The notes under the pieces are model-generated. The model had not been told where the DNA came from and searched no databases. It was given only the letters and a program-made list of their open reading frames with translations. The translations under genes and the position numbers were made by a program. This document shows positions 24,380 through 33,318 of a stretch of DNA of 64,000 nt, piece by piece. Source of the DNA: Thiosocius teredinicola (GTDB lineage Bacteria > Pseudomonadota > Gammaproteobacteria > Chromatiales > Chromatiaceae); contig NZ_CP019936.1 of the NCBI RefSeq assembly GCF_002009425.1, forward strand, positions 1,287,001 to 1,351,000, written 5' to 3'. Each line of letters begins with the position of its first letter. Position 1 is the first letter of the stretch.

Positions 24380-27100
24380 ATGTCTGAAATGAGCGTGCCG
24401 ATGACGGTCGATTCAAACCCGCAGAACAGCCAACAGGCGCAAAACAAGGTGCGCACGACCTGTCCGTACTGCGGTGTCGGCTGTGGCGTGGTGGTTACCC
24501 TGGAGGATCAGGGGCGCATCGATGTGAAGGGTGACCGCGAACATCCGGCGAACTTCGGCCGTATGTGTTCGAAGGGCACGGCGCTTGGCGAAACCATCGA
24601 TCTCGACGGTCGCCTGCTGCATCCGATGGTAGATGGTCAGCAGACGGACTGGACGTCGGCCTTGGATACGGTCGCCGAGAGGTTCAGTCGAATCATCGAT
24701 CGGCACGGACCGGATGCGGTCGCGTTTTACGTCTCGGGTCAGTTGCTGACGGAAGATTACTATGTAGCCAACAAACTGATGAAGGGCTTCATCGGTTCGG
24801 CGAATATCGATACCAACTCGCGCCTGTGCATGTCGTCGGCGGTTGCCGCCTACAAGCGTGCGTTCGGCAGCGATACGGTGCCCAACTGCTACGATGATCT
24901 GGAACTCGCCGACCTTGTGGTGCTGGTCGGTTCCAATCTGGCTTGGTGTCACCCGGTGCTCTATCAGCGCCTGCTCGGCGCGCGTAAGACGCGTCCCGAC
25001 ATGCGCCTGGTTGTCATCGACCCACGGCGCACGGCGACCTGCGATGCTGCCGATCTCCACCTGCCGATTCGACCGGGCTCGGATGCGGTTCTGTTCAGTG
25101 GGCTGCTCAACTGGTTGCAGCAAAACGGCTATGCGGATGATGCCTTTCTCGGTGAGCACACCGAAGGCCTGGATGAGGCATTGCGCCAGGCCGCATGGTA
25201 TGCGTCATCGATCGATTCAATCGCAGCGCAGTGCGGTCTCGAAGAACAGCGCGTTCTTGAGTTCTTTCACCTGTTTGCATCCACCGACAAGACGGTAACG
25301 ATGTTCTCCCAGGGGGTTAATCAGTCGACCAGCGGAACCGACAAGGGCAACGCGATCATCAACTGCCACCTGTTGACCGGCCGCATAGGCAAACTCGGTG
25401 CCGGCCCTTTTTCAATCACCGGCCAGCCCAATGCGATGGGCGGACGGGAAGTGGGCGGGCTGGCGAACCAGCTGGCGGCGCACATGGATATCGACAATCC
25501 GGGACATCGCGATCTGGTGGGGCGTTTCTGGCGCAGCGACAGGGTGGCATCGACAGCCGGGTTGAAAGCGGTCGATTTGTTTCGCGCGATGGAGAATGGC
25601 GACGTCAAAGCCGTATGGATCATGGCGACCAATCCTGCAGTGAGCCTGCCAGACACCGCTCAGGTGCGTCGGGCATTGGCGAAATGCGATTGCGTGGTAG
25701 TTTCCGATTGCATGGCGTTGACGGATACGCAGTCGTTCGCCGACATCCGGCTGCCGGCACAGGCATGGGGAGAGAAAGACGGCACGGTGACCAATTCGGA
25801 GCGCCGTATCTCGCGCCAACGTGCCTTCTTGCCTTCGCCGGGCGAGGCTAAGCCGGACTGGTGGATACTGGGCGAAGTCGCCAAGCGCCTGGGCTATGAG
25901 GGGTTCGACTATAGCTCGCCGAAAGATATCTTCATCGAACACGCGCAGCTGAGCGGCTTTGAGAACGATGGCAGCCGCGACTTCGATATTTCCGGGTTGG
26001 CGGGTCTTGACGCTACCGGGTATGAACAACTCGAGCCGGTGCAATGGCCATGTTCCGGCAGCGGTTCGCCGCGTGCCCGGATGTTTGATGAAGGCCGCTT
26101 CTACACCGACAACCGAAAGGCGAAGTTTGTCGCCGTGATTCCGCGACCGCCGGCGAATGTGGTCGATGCGGACTATCCATTGATCATGAACACCGGGCGG
26201 GTGCGCGATCATTGGCACACGATGACGCGCACCGGTAAGTCGCCGCGCCTTTCGGGTCACATCGGCGAGCCTTTCGTAGCGATTCATCCCGTCGATGCAT
26301 TGCGATTCGGTATCGCCAACAAAGGTCTTGCGGCCGTCAGCAGTCGATGGGGACGTGCAGTGTTGCGTGCCGAGGTGACCGAGGCACAGCAGCCGGGCCA
26401 GGTTTTCTCACCGATCCACTGGAATGATCAGTTCGCCTCACAGGCGTGCATCGGCGGCGTGGTCAATCCGGCCGTCGACCCGGTTTCCGGGCAACCCGAG
26501 TTCAAGCATACCCCGGTCAAGGTGGAGGCCTGTCGCGCGAAGTGGTACGGCTTTCTGTTGTCGCGCCGCAACTTGAATCCGCAGCAGGCAACCTATTGGT
26601 CGAAAGCCCGACGCAAAAGCGTATGGCATATCGAGATGGCGGGTGACGATACGCCCGAACAATGGGCGTCATTCGCGCGGCAGCTGTTGTGTGTCGAAGG
26701 CGAGCAACCCGATTGGCGTGAGCTGCACGACTCAACTCAGGCCAATTACCGTGCGGCACGCATTGTCGACGGACGGTTGGATGCCGTATTGATCGTCGGC
26801 CCTGTCGAGCATCTGCCGCCGCGTGACTGGCTGGCGGCACTCTTCGAGAAGGAGTCGCTCGATGTAACCGAGAGGGCCCGGTTGCTGCGTGGCACGCCGC
26901 CGTCGGGCGCACACGATGCCGGTCCGGTCGTCTGCGCCTGTTTCAGTGTGGGCCTGAACACACTGACCGAAGCGATTCGCAAGCAGGGCCTGGATACCCC
27001 CGAGGCGATAGGGCGAGCCTTGAGCGCCGGCACAAATTGCGGTTCGTGTGTGCCCGAAATCAAACGCTTGATTGCCGACTGCAAAGCCAAGTCGAACTGA
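24380..27100 (+). CDS. nasA: Assimilatory nitrate reductase, catalytic subunit
   Basis: About 906 residues. N-terminal [4Fe-4S] motif CPYCGVGCGV...CSKG, then the molybdopterin oxidoreductase domains (FYVSGQLLTEDYYVANKLMKG split, NSRLCMSSAV, FSQGVNQSTSGTDKGNAI) and the dinucleotide-binding domain (~600-740). The last ~55 residues form a BFD-like [2Fe-2S] domain (CACFSVG, CGSCVPEI), as in Klebsiella NasA. It reduces nitrate to nitrite in the cytoplasm. The start is uncertain: GTG 24371, ATG 24380 or ATG 24389. Confidence 0.95.
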   Translation: MSEMSVPMTVDSNPQNSQQAQNKVRTTCPYCGVGCGVVVTLEDQGRIDVKGDREHPANFGRMCSKGTALGETIDLDGRLLHPMVDGQQTDWTSALDTVAERFSRIIDRHGPDAVAFYVSGQLLTEDYYVANKLMKGFIGSANIDTNSRLCMSSAVAAYKRAFGSDTVPNCYDDLELADLVVLVGSNLAWCHPVLYQRLLGARKTRPDMRLVVIDPRRTATCDAADLHLPIRPGSDAVLFSGLLNWLQQNGYADDAFLGEHTEGLDEALRQAAWYASSIDSIAAQCGLEEQRVLEFFHLFASTDKTVTMFSQGVNQSTSGTDKGNAIINCHLLTGRIGKLGAGPFSITGQPNAMGGREVGGLANQLAAHMDIDNPGHRDLVGRFWRSDRVASTAGLKAVDLFRAMENGDVKAVWIMATNPAVSLPDTAQVRRALAKCDCVVVSDCMALTDTQSFADIRLPAQAWGEKDGTVTNSERRISRQRAFLPSPGEAKPDWWILGEVAKRLGYEGFDYSSPKDIFIEHAQLSGFENDGSRDFDISGLAGLDATGYEQLEPVQWPCSGSGSPRARMFDEGRFYTDNRKAKFVAVIPRPPANVVDADYPLIMNTGRVRDHWHTMTRTGKSPRLSGHIGEPFVAIHPVDALRFGIANKGLAAVSSRWGRAVLRAEVTEAQQPGQVFSPIHWNDQFASQACIGGVVNPAVDPVSGQPEFKHTPVKVEACRAKWYGFLLSRRNLNPQQATYWSKARRKSVWHIEMAGDDTPEQWASFARQLLCVEGEQPDWRELHDSTQANYRAARIVDGRLDAVLIVGPVEHLPPRDWLAALFEKESLDVTERARLLRGTPPSGAHDAGPVVCACFSVGLNTLTEAIRKQGLDTPEAIGRALSAGTNCGSCVPEIKRLIADCKAKSN

Positions 27101-27231
27101 TCCCGTATTCGTCTTTGTCACTGATCGACTTGGCGAACGGTGTGTTTCCGTGTTAACAACAGGTTCGACAAACGGTTTCCCAAAGGCGAAAAGGTATCGC
27201 TGCCCGGCTCGGGACGCGATGCTTCAGAATA

Positions 27232-27762
27232 ATGAACACAAGCGCTTTGCAGATCCCGGTGCTGGGTTTTGTTGCCTATTCCGGCACGGGTAAAACCACC
27301 TTGTTGACGAAAGTCGTTCCGCTGTTGCGCGATCAAGGCCTACGGCTCGCCGTCATCAAACATTCGCACCATGACTTCGAGATAGACAAACCCGGCAAGG
27401 ACTCGCACCGCTTGCGCGAAGCGGGGGCGCAGCAGGTGCTGCTGGCTTCGCCTTACCGCACCTTCTGGGTAACCGAAGGGGATGGGGCGAGCGAGCCGGT
27501 ATTGGCGGATCTGGTTGCGAGGTTGGATCTGAGTATCCTGGATCTCGTGTTGGTCGAAGGATTCCGGCAAGAGGCGATCGCCAAGATCGAGGTGCATCGT
27601 CCGAGCCTTGCCACTCCGCTGCTGTGCACGGACGACGAACGGGTGATTGCGGTCGCGAGCGATAGTCCCTTGTCTCAGGAAATATCGATTCCCTGCCTGC
27701 CGTTGAATGAGCCTGAAAAGGTCGCGACGTTTGTCGGCGATTGGCTGCGATCGGTTAGCTGA
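27232..27762 (+). CDS. mobB: Molybdopterin-guanine dinucleotide biosynthesis protein B
   Basis: 176 residues, P-loop GTPase with GYSGTGKTTLL-type Walker A (seen as AYSGTGKTT), conserved VIKHSHHDFEIDKPGKDS and DLVLVEGFR. MobB aids attachment of GMP to molybdopterin, making the cofactor NasA needs, which explains its place 131 bp after nasA. It converges on the CHASE2 gene, 18 bp apart. Confidence 0.93.
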   Translation: MNTSALQIPVLGFVAYSGTGKTTLLTKVVPLLRDQGLRLAVIKHSHHDFEIDKPGKDSHRLREAGAQQVLLASPYRTFWVTEGDGASEPVLADLVARLDLSILDLVLVEGFRQEAIAKIEVHRPSLATPLLCTDDERVIAVASDSPLSQEISIPCLPLNEPEKVATFVGDWLRSVS

Positions 27763-27780
27763 CAGCGATTGCCCGCCGGG

Positions 27781-30300
27781 TCAGAGATTGGTGTTGAGCG
27801 TGCTTTTTCCGGGTTGCCCCGCTTTGACGGGTCGGCCCGCGGCACTGGCGTCGAGCAGGTCGGCCAGTTCCACTGCAGGCAACGGGTGACCAAAGAAGTA
27901 ACCCTGCAGTTCGTCGCAGCCATGCTGGCCGAGAAAGTCCGCCTGTGACTCGGTTTCGACACCCTCGGCGATGACCTCGAGGCGCAGCTTCTTTGCCATC
28001 GTGATGATGGTCAATGTGATCTCCCGAACGTTCGGGTTGTTGTTGATCTCGCGCGTGAACGACTGGTCGATCTTGATGCGGTCGAGTGGGAAGTGTTGCA
28101 GATTGCTCAGCGACGAGTAGCCAGTGCCGAAGTCGTCGATCGCCAGTTTCACGCCTTCCTCTTTCAGCAGGCGCATGGCCTCGGTTGCCAGCTCCATGTT
28201 CTGCATCAGCGCGCTCTCGGTGATCTCCAGTTCAAGGCTGCGTGGGTCGAGTCCGCTTTCGGTCAAGGCCGAGCGCACCTCGGCCACGATATTGCCGTCG
28301 GCGAACTGCAGCGGCGAAAGGTTGACCGCAAGTCGCAGCGGACCGAGCCCCTGTTCGTTCCAGCGCTGCACCTGCATGCAGGCAGTTCGCAGTACCCAAC
28401 CGCCAATGGCCTGGATCAAGCCGTTGTGTTCGGCGACGGGAATGAAGGTGCCGGGATACACCAGCCCGAGTTCGGGATTCTGCCAGCGCAATAGCGCCTC
28501 GACACCGACGATGCGTCCGGACTGAGTGACCACCTGGGGTTGGTAATAGACCTCGAACTCGCCGCGTTCCATCGCCGAGACCAGCGCCTGTTCGAGCTGC
28601 GAGTGCGCCTGCACCTCTTCGGCAATCGCTTCGGAATAGACGCAGGTCATCCCGGATTGCTCGACGCGCGCGCGGTACATCGCGATGTAGGCATTGCGTA
28701 GCAGGGTGTTGCCGTCCTGGCCGTCGCGCGGCCACAGGCTCAGTCCCATGCGCGGCGACAGGAAGATCTGTTTGTTATCGACCTCGACCGGTTGCTGCAA
28801 GGCGGTCATCAGGTTGTGAGCGATGCGCAGCGCACTGTCGGGATCGGTCAGATTCTGTATCAGCACGGCGAAGTCGTCGCCGTTGAGATGCGCCACCAGG
28901 TCGTCCGTGCGGACCGCGTCGCTGAGCCTGCGGGCAACGGCGCGCAACAAGCGGTCGCCGGATGAATGGCCGACCAGATTATTGATGCCGCCCGGCCACT
29001 TGGTATGGACGATCATCAGCGCGGCGACTGGGTCGCCGTCGGCCGTGCCGGAACTCAGCTTGCGCAGGCGTTCTTCCAACACATACTGATTGGGCAGGTC
29101 GGTCGTCGAGTGATGCAGCGCCTGGTGCTGCATGCGGTCGGTCAGCGAGCGGTTGATCTGTTTTTCGGCCAACAGTGACCAGGCGCCCCATACCGGCAGG
29201 CCGATCACCAGCGGCGCGATCGCCGCTGCCGGGGGAAACCACTGGTGGCCGACGAACAGCCACAGCGCGGTGAATGCCAGGATGCCGGCGACGCTGGTAA
29301 CGAAGCTCAACATGGCGACCGGGAAGCTGACCGAGACCATCCACAGTGCGGCCAGGCCGACCAGGATGACTGTCAGCACCCTGTACGTCAGGCCATCCAT
29401 CTGGCGGACGAGCTGTTCCTGCAGCAAACCGCTCAAGATGTGCGCGGTCAGCTCTACGCCGGGCATTCGCTGGTGATTCGTCGATACCGGTGTCGAGATC
29501 ACATCGCCCAGGCCGGTAGCGGTCGAACCGACGATAACGAATTTGTCTTTGATGCGTGCCGCGACGGCGTCGTCGTTCAGAACCTTGTGATAGGGGATGA
29601 CCTCGAGCGCGTCGTCGCTCGGATCGAACGGTACGAAGTACCGGCCCGAGCGAGTCCAGCCGAGACTCGGCCCGCGCGCATCGATCAATTTGGGATCGTA
29701 GTCGGGCGTGACGTTCTCGCCGCCGACGCGCAACAGCGCCAACGCGAACGACGGCCAATGCGGTTCACCGAGACCGGCGAACAGGTAGAAGCTGCGGCAC
29801 ACGCCATCGGTATCCACCTCGATATCGACGTGGCCGATACCGGCTGCCTCCGCCGCAAAGATCGGCAGCGGCATGACTTCGGTGATCGCAGAGTTCGGCA
29901 GCGGGTTGCTTGGCGCGACCGCCATGATGGTCTTGCCGTTGCGTGCCATGGCCTCGGCGAATTGCCAATCGGCTTCGGGGTCGCTCGATTGGGATTCGGA
30001 GAACAGGATGTCGAAGCCGACTGCGCGGGCCTGCATGGCGGTCAGACGGTCGAGCAATTGCGCGTGGCGTGCGCGCGACCAGGGCCATCGGCCGAGCCGC
30101 TTCAGGCTGCTGTCATCGACGGCGACGATGACGATGCGTTCATCGGCGTGGTACTGCTGTGCACTGAGAAAATGATCGTAGATCAGGTGATCTACGCGTT
30201 CCAATGCCTCGCCGCCGGCGAGCAGGTAGCCGCAGACAGTCAGCACGGCGACCATCAACAACCCGCTTTCGCGGGACCGGCTTGTCAATGCCTCAAACAT
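27781..30300 (-). CDS. CHASE2-GGDEF-EAL membrane protein, probable c-di-GMP phosphodiesterase
   Basis: 839 residues. N-terminal helix, periplasmic CHASE2 sensor (~30-330, IVIVAVDDSSLKRLGRWPW and later PGVELTAHILSGLLQ), then three membrane helices (~330-400). The GGDEF domain is degenerate: its signature reads NGDDF instead of GGDEF. The EAL domain looks active: VEALLRW, NLSPLQF, LELEITES, IDDFGTGYSS, DRIKIDQ and AEGVET are all intact. So it probably degrades c-di-GMP in response to an envelope signal. Its start lies 4 bases after the stop of the LysM-FecR gene, which suggests a working pair. Confidence 0.92.
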   Translation of the reverse strand: MFEALTSRSRESGLLMVAVLTVCGYLLAGGEALERVDHLIYDHFLSAQQYHADERIVIVAVDDSSLKRLGRWPWSRARHAQLLDRLTAMQARAVGFDILFSESQSSDPEADWQFAEAMARNGKTIMAVAPSNPLPNSAITEVMPLPIFAAEAAGIGHVDIEVDTDGVCRSFYLFAGLGEPHWPSFALALLRVGGENVTPDYDPKLIDARGPSLGWTRSGRYFVPFDPSDDALEVIPYHKVLNDDAVAARIKDKFVIVGSTATGLGDVISTPVSTNHQRMPGVELTAHILSGLLQEQLVRQMDGLTYRVLTVILVGLAALWMVSVSFPVAMLSFVTSVAGILAFTALWLFVGHQWFPPAAAIAPLVIGLPVWGAWSLLAEKQINRSLTDRMQHQALHHSTTDLPNQYVLEERLRKLSSGTADGDPVAALMIVHTKWPGGINNLVGHSSGDRLLRAVARRLSDAVRTDDLVAHLNGDDFAVLIQNLTDPDSALRIAHNLMTALQQPVEVDNKQIFLSPRMGLSLWPRDGQDGNTLLRNAYIAMYRARVEQSGMTCVYSEAIAEEVQAHSQLEQALVSAMERGEFEVYYQPQVVTQSGRIVGVEALLRWQNPELGLVYPGTFIPVAEHNGLIQAIGGWVLRTACMQVQRWNEQGLGPLRLAVNLSPLQFADGNIVAEVRSALTESGLDPRSLELEITESALMQNMELATEAMRLLKEEGVKLAIDDFGTGYSSLSNLQHFPLDRIKIDQSFTREINNNPNVREITLTIITMAKKLRLEVIAEGVETESQADFLGQHGCDELQGYFFGHPLPAVELADLLDASAAGRPVKAGQPGKSTLNTNL

Positions 30301-30304
30301 TCCG

Positions 30305-31963
30305 TTACAGCAGAATCAGCCCCAATACGCCGAGTGCGGGGATGAGCCAGGCGGTCGGGTCGGGTGCGGGATCGACGCGTTGCACGGTGCCCCAAGGGCC
30401 CTGGTAACCGTCAGGCTCGATGACGCGGACGCGCAGGTAACGAACCTGTCCGCCGATCTGCTCGAAGGCGATCTTCGGTTCCTCCGTAACACGGTCGATT
30501 TCCATTTCCTTAAAACTTCGATCATACGCCAACTGCACGTGGTACCGCCGACCCGGTCCGGCGTCGTTCCACGAGGCGGTCAGCGAATCTTCGTCGGCCT
30601 CGAGCGCGGGCTCGACCTTCTCGGGTTCGGGTTTGAGTTCCCATTTGCGCGCGGCCCCGGGTGGGCCGATCTCGCCGTCGGCAGCGATGCTCGTCAGCCG
30701 CCAGTGGTAGGTGCCCGGCTCGGTGATTTCGTCTACCGTGTAACGTGTCGTGTCCAGGTCTTTCTGTTCGACCAACAGGTTGCTGAATGCCGCGTCCGAC
30801 GCGATTTCGAGTACGTAGCGTGCAGCTTCTTCCGAAGCGGTCCATTGCAGCTCGGCTGGTTTGCCGCGCAACACCCGTCCGTCGGGCGGGTTGAGAGCGA
30901 CCGGCGGCTGCGGGTGTGCGTCCAGGACAATCGGGGCGACCGCGTCCTGGCCCTCGAGCCCGAGGTCGTCGATGCCACGTACGCGCACGAAGTAGCTGCC
31001 GTCGGGCAGGTCGGGCAACGCAGACTTGGCGTACTGCGATTTCTGTTCCCAAAGCAACAGCTTGAAGTCGCGCGTTGCGCTGATCTCCATCCGATAGGTC
31101 TTGGCGCCGGGCAGGGCTCCCCAGCCGAGCGTCCATTGCAACTGACGTATCGGTTGAGGGATGTCGTCGAAGGCGGGTGCGGCCAACAGCTTGCGTGGTT
31201 TGATCGGCGGTTTACCGGCGGCGACCTGTGTACCGAAGCCCGATGGCACCAGACGTCGTTTGCTGGAGCCGGATACCTGCACCTTGCCTTCGAGCACCTC
31301 GACATTGGAAATACCACCGCCGTCGGTTACCGCAGCCCGATATACGGTGCCGCGTACCGCGCTGATCGCTGAAGGTGTTTCGATCTCGAACCGCGACCCC
31401 GGTCCGACAGCAGGAGTGACCTTGGTATCCAGGCGGCCGTCTATCAGGTGCAGCCGCGAATCGACCATCCCGGTCTCGCCGTGTGCGCTGAGGTGATTGA
31501 AGCGCATCTCGCCGTTGCTGTAGAGCGTCAGCAGGGTGCTGTCGGCGAACTTGACGGCGACCGTGCTGTCAGCGCCGGTTTTGATCGTGTCGCCGAGCTG
31601 TAGCAAGGTGCCTGGCGTGGCGGCGACCGGTGGCGAGCCATCCGCGCGAATGATGTTGGCCTGGCCCTGCACCGCTTCGATTTTGGCCGGTACCGGGTTG
31701 TTGCGGATCCAGGCCATCGGCACGCGCAGACGCGTGCCCGGTTTCATCCGCTTGGGAAATTGAACGTTGTTGAGCCGGCGAAGCTTTTCGTAACGTAGGG
31801 GGCTGTCCAGATACTTTTGGCTGAAGTCCCAGAGGTTGTCGCCATCGACGACCGAATAAATCCATTCATCTGCGACCGCGGCGCCGGACAACAAGCAAAT
31901 CGACGTCAGCAACAAAAACGAACGCATCAGACGATGCTTTAGCTTGGACACTGTGCTCTCCAT
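30305..31963 (-). CDS. LysM-FecR envelope protein paired with the CHASE2 enzyme
   Basis: 552 residues from ATG 31963 (an internal ATG at 31927 gives a neater signal peptide). Signal peptide to VADEW, LysM peptidoglycan-binding domain (~30-85, YSVVDGDNLWDFSQKYL), FecR domain (~105-225, IKTGADSTVAVKFADSTLLTL split, ISAVRGTVYRAAV), then two or three fibronectin-like repeats (LQWTLGWG, ELQWTASEEA). The C-terminus ends in a hydrophobic stretch (WLIPALGVLGLILL) that could anchor it. FecR-domain proteins often sit next to CHASE2 enzymes; the pair likely senses cell-wall or envelope state and sets c-di-GMP. Confidence 0.87.
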   Translation of the reverse strand: MESTVSKLKHRLMRSFLLLTSICLLSGAAVADEWIYSVVDGDNLWDFSQKYLDSPLRYEKLRRLNNVQFPKRMKPGTRLRVPMAWIRNNPVPAKIEAVQGQANIIRADGSPPVAATPGTLLQLGDTIKTGADSTVAVKFADSTLLTLYSNGEMRFNHLSAHGETGMVDSRLHLIDGRLDTKVTPAVGPGSRFEIETPSAISAVRGTVYRAAVTDGGGISNVEVLEGKVQVSGSSKRRLVPSGFGTQVAAGKPPIKPRKLLAAPAFDDIPQPIRQLQWTLGWGALPGAKTYRMEISATRDFKLLLWEQKSQYAKSALPDLPDGSYFVRVRGIDDLGLEGQDAVAPIVLDAHPQPPVALNPPDGRVLRGKPAELQWTASEEAARYVLEIASDAAFSNLLVEQKDLDTTRYTVDEITEPGTYHWRLTSIAADGEIGPPGAARKWELKPEPEKVEPALEADEDSLTASWNDAGPGRRYHVQLAYDRSFKEMEIDRVTEEPKIAFEQIGGQVRYLRVRVIEPDGYQGPWGTVQRVDPAPDPTAWLIPALGVLGLILL

Positions 31964-32234
31964 TAACGAAAGTCGCGGTGACGCCCTTGTTGTCGTTTTT
32001 GGCCGGCCGGGCGCCGTATGTCGCAATGGGTTTGCATCGACCTGGACGACTGGTTGATCGAACCCGCTTTCGTTCAGGCGGTTGGCCGCCGTTATACTTT
32101 CTTCGTCAGGGGGAATGGCGTTCGCGATCGATTGAAGACTGTCATGGCGTCCGTATCATCCCACCGGGCTATCCTAGGTCACGTCATCTTCGTGACCATA
32201 ACTTTTTTTAGCATATGTTTAAACAGGAGGCCTG
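31964..32234. other. Divergent intergenic region
   Basis: 271 bp between the LysM-FecR gene and the cytochrome gene. Contains a -10-like TATACT at 32093-32098 with a poor -35, and the hairpin/T-run at 32177-32209. No protein gene is supported. Confidence 0.5.
32177..32209 (+). terminator. Hairpin with T-run in the cytochrome leader
   Basis: 7-bp stem GGTCACG/CGTGACC with loop TCATCTT (32177-32197), five bases, then seven T (32203-32209), only 18 bp before the AGGAGG of the next gene. It could attenuate the cytochrome gene or end a short upstream transcript. Confidence 0.5.
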
Positions 32235-32894
32235 ATGGCGCAGCAGATTCGCCGAGTTCTGGTCTGGAGTGGCTGGCTGCGGTTTACCCATGGCATCGTG
32301 GTCTTCGCCGTGCTGCTGATGCTCGCGACCGGTTGGTTGATCGGGCATTCGCCGACGGTCGCCGAAGATGCGCTCGAAGTTCACTACCTGGGTGCGAGCC
32401 TGTTGTTGTTCGCGATCGCGGTTCGCGGGTTTCTCGGTTTCTTCGGCAAAGGGGCCGAGCGCTTTGAACATATGTTGCCGCGTGCCGCCGAGCTGCCGGC
32501 AATTCGCGCCAGCCTGCTGTTCTATCTTTCACTGGGCAAAGCGCCATTGCCCAACTGGTTCTCGCACAATCCGTTGTGGAAAGCGCTCTATCTCTTGCTG
32601 TGGCTTGCGCTGCTGGCGCTGGCTTTCACCGGCTGGCTGATGTCGGGGAGGCCGATCCTGTTCGGCATCTATCTGCCGCATTTTCATGGAGGGCTGGCAA
32701 CGCTGGTTGCCGTGTGGGTCGCAGCGCATGTCTACTGCGTCATTCTGCAGGACGTGAAAGGCGACAATGCCGACGTATCGGCGATGTTGAACGGCAATCG
32801 CTATTTCACCATCGACAAGGCCGGGCTGGTTAAACCCGACGTGCCGCAGGTGTCGATCAAGCTCGACGATATCGATCCATCAAAACGTCGGTAA
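32235..32894 (+). CDS. Cytochrome b561-type membrane protein
   Basis: 219 residues after a strong AGGAGG. Four membrane helices with histidines suited to bind two b-hemes: FTHGIVV (helix 1), VHYLGAS (helix 2), LPHFHGG (loop/helix 3) and AAHVYCVI (helix 4). It resembles the cytochrome subunit of Ni/Fe-hydrogenases and related b-type proteins that pass electrons between the quinone pool and a periplasmic partner. No partner gene is next to it. Its 3' end overlaps the convergent SirB2 gene by 15 bases. Confidence 0.87.
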   Translation: MAQQIRRVLVWSGWLRFTHGIVVFAVLLMLATGWLIGHSPTVAEDALEVHYLGASLLLFAIAVRGFLGFFGKGAERFEHMLPRAAELPAIRASLLFYLSLGKAPLPNWFSHNPLWKALYLLLWLALLALAFTGWLMSGRPILFGIYLPHFHGGLATLVAVWVAAHVYCVILQDVKGDNADVSAMLNGNRYFTIDKAGLVKPDVPQVSIKLDDIDPSKRR

Positions 32895-33272
32895 CGATGG
32901 CCACGGCGTTTTGGCCTTGGCGACCGCGAGCATATAGCCGAAGCACGCGATGGCGAGCAGGAAAGCGACGATGCGCGTGCGCAGGGTGCGCCCGTGACGC
33001 AGCGCGATGAAGCCGAGTGCGATATACGCCAGCAGGGCGATGATCTTGGCTAGCAACCAGTGACTATAGAGCGGATTGAGGTGCAGGTTGACGGCCATCC
33101 ATACGCCGGTCACCAGCAATACCGTGTCGATAAAGTGCGGCCAGGTGCGCATCCAGGGTTTGCGCAACAGTTTGGGCGAGACAATCATCATGCCGCCGCG
33201 CAACACGAAACCGGCGATGGACAACAGCACGGTGGCGTAGTGGATGAGTTTCAGCGTGGCGTGATCGGGCAT
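32880..33272 (-). CDS. SirB2-family membrane protein
   Basis: 130 residues, four predicted helices (KLIHYATVLLSIAGFVLRGG at the start, HFIDTVLLVTGVWM, LLAKIIALLAYIALGFIAL, VAFLLAIACFGYMLAVA). Conserved HY, RG and HFIDT motifs fit the SirB2 family, small inner-membrane proteins of unknown mechanism. Convergent with the cytochrome gene and possibly co-transcribed after the polyphosphate phosphotransferase gene (46 bp gap). Confidence 0.85.
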   Translation of the reverse strand: MPDHATLKLIHYATVLLSIAGFVLRGGMMIVSPKLLRKPWMRTWPHFIDTVLLVTGVWMAVNLHLNPLYSHWLLAKIIALLAYIALGFIALRHGRTLRTRIVAFLLAIACFGYMLAVAKAKTPWPSLPTF

Positions 33273-33318
33273 GGTGGTACAGCGAAGCCTACGGCGTTAG
33301 TTGGGTAAGGGGACTGGA

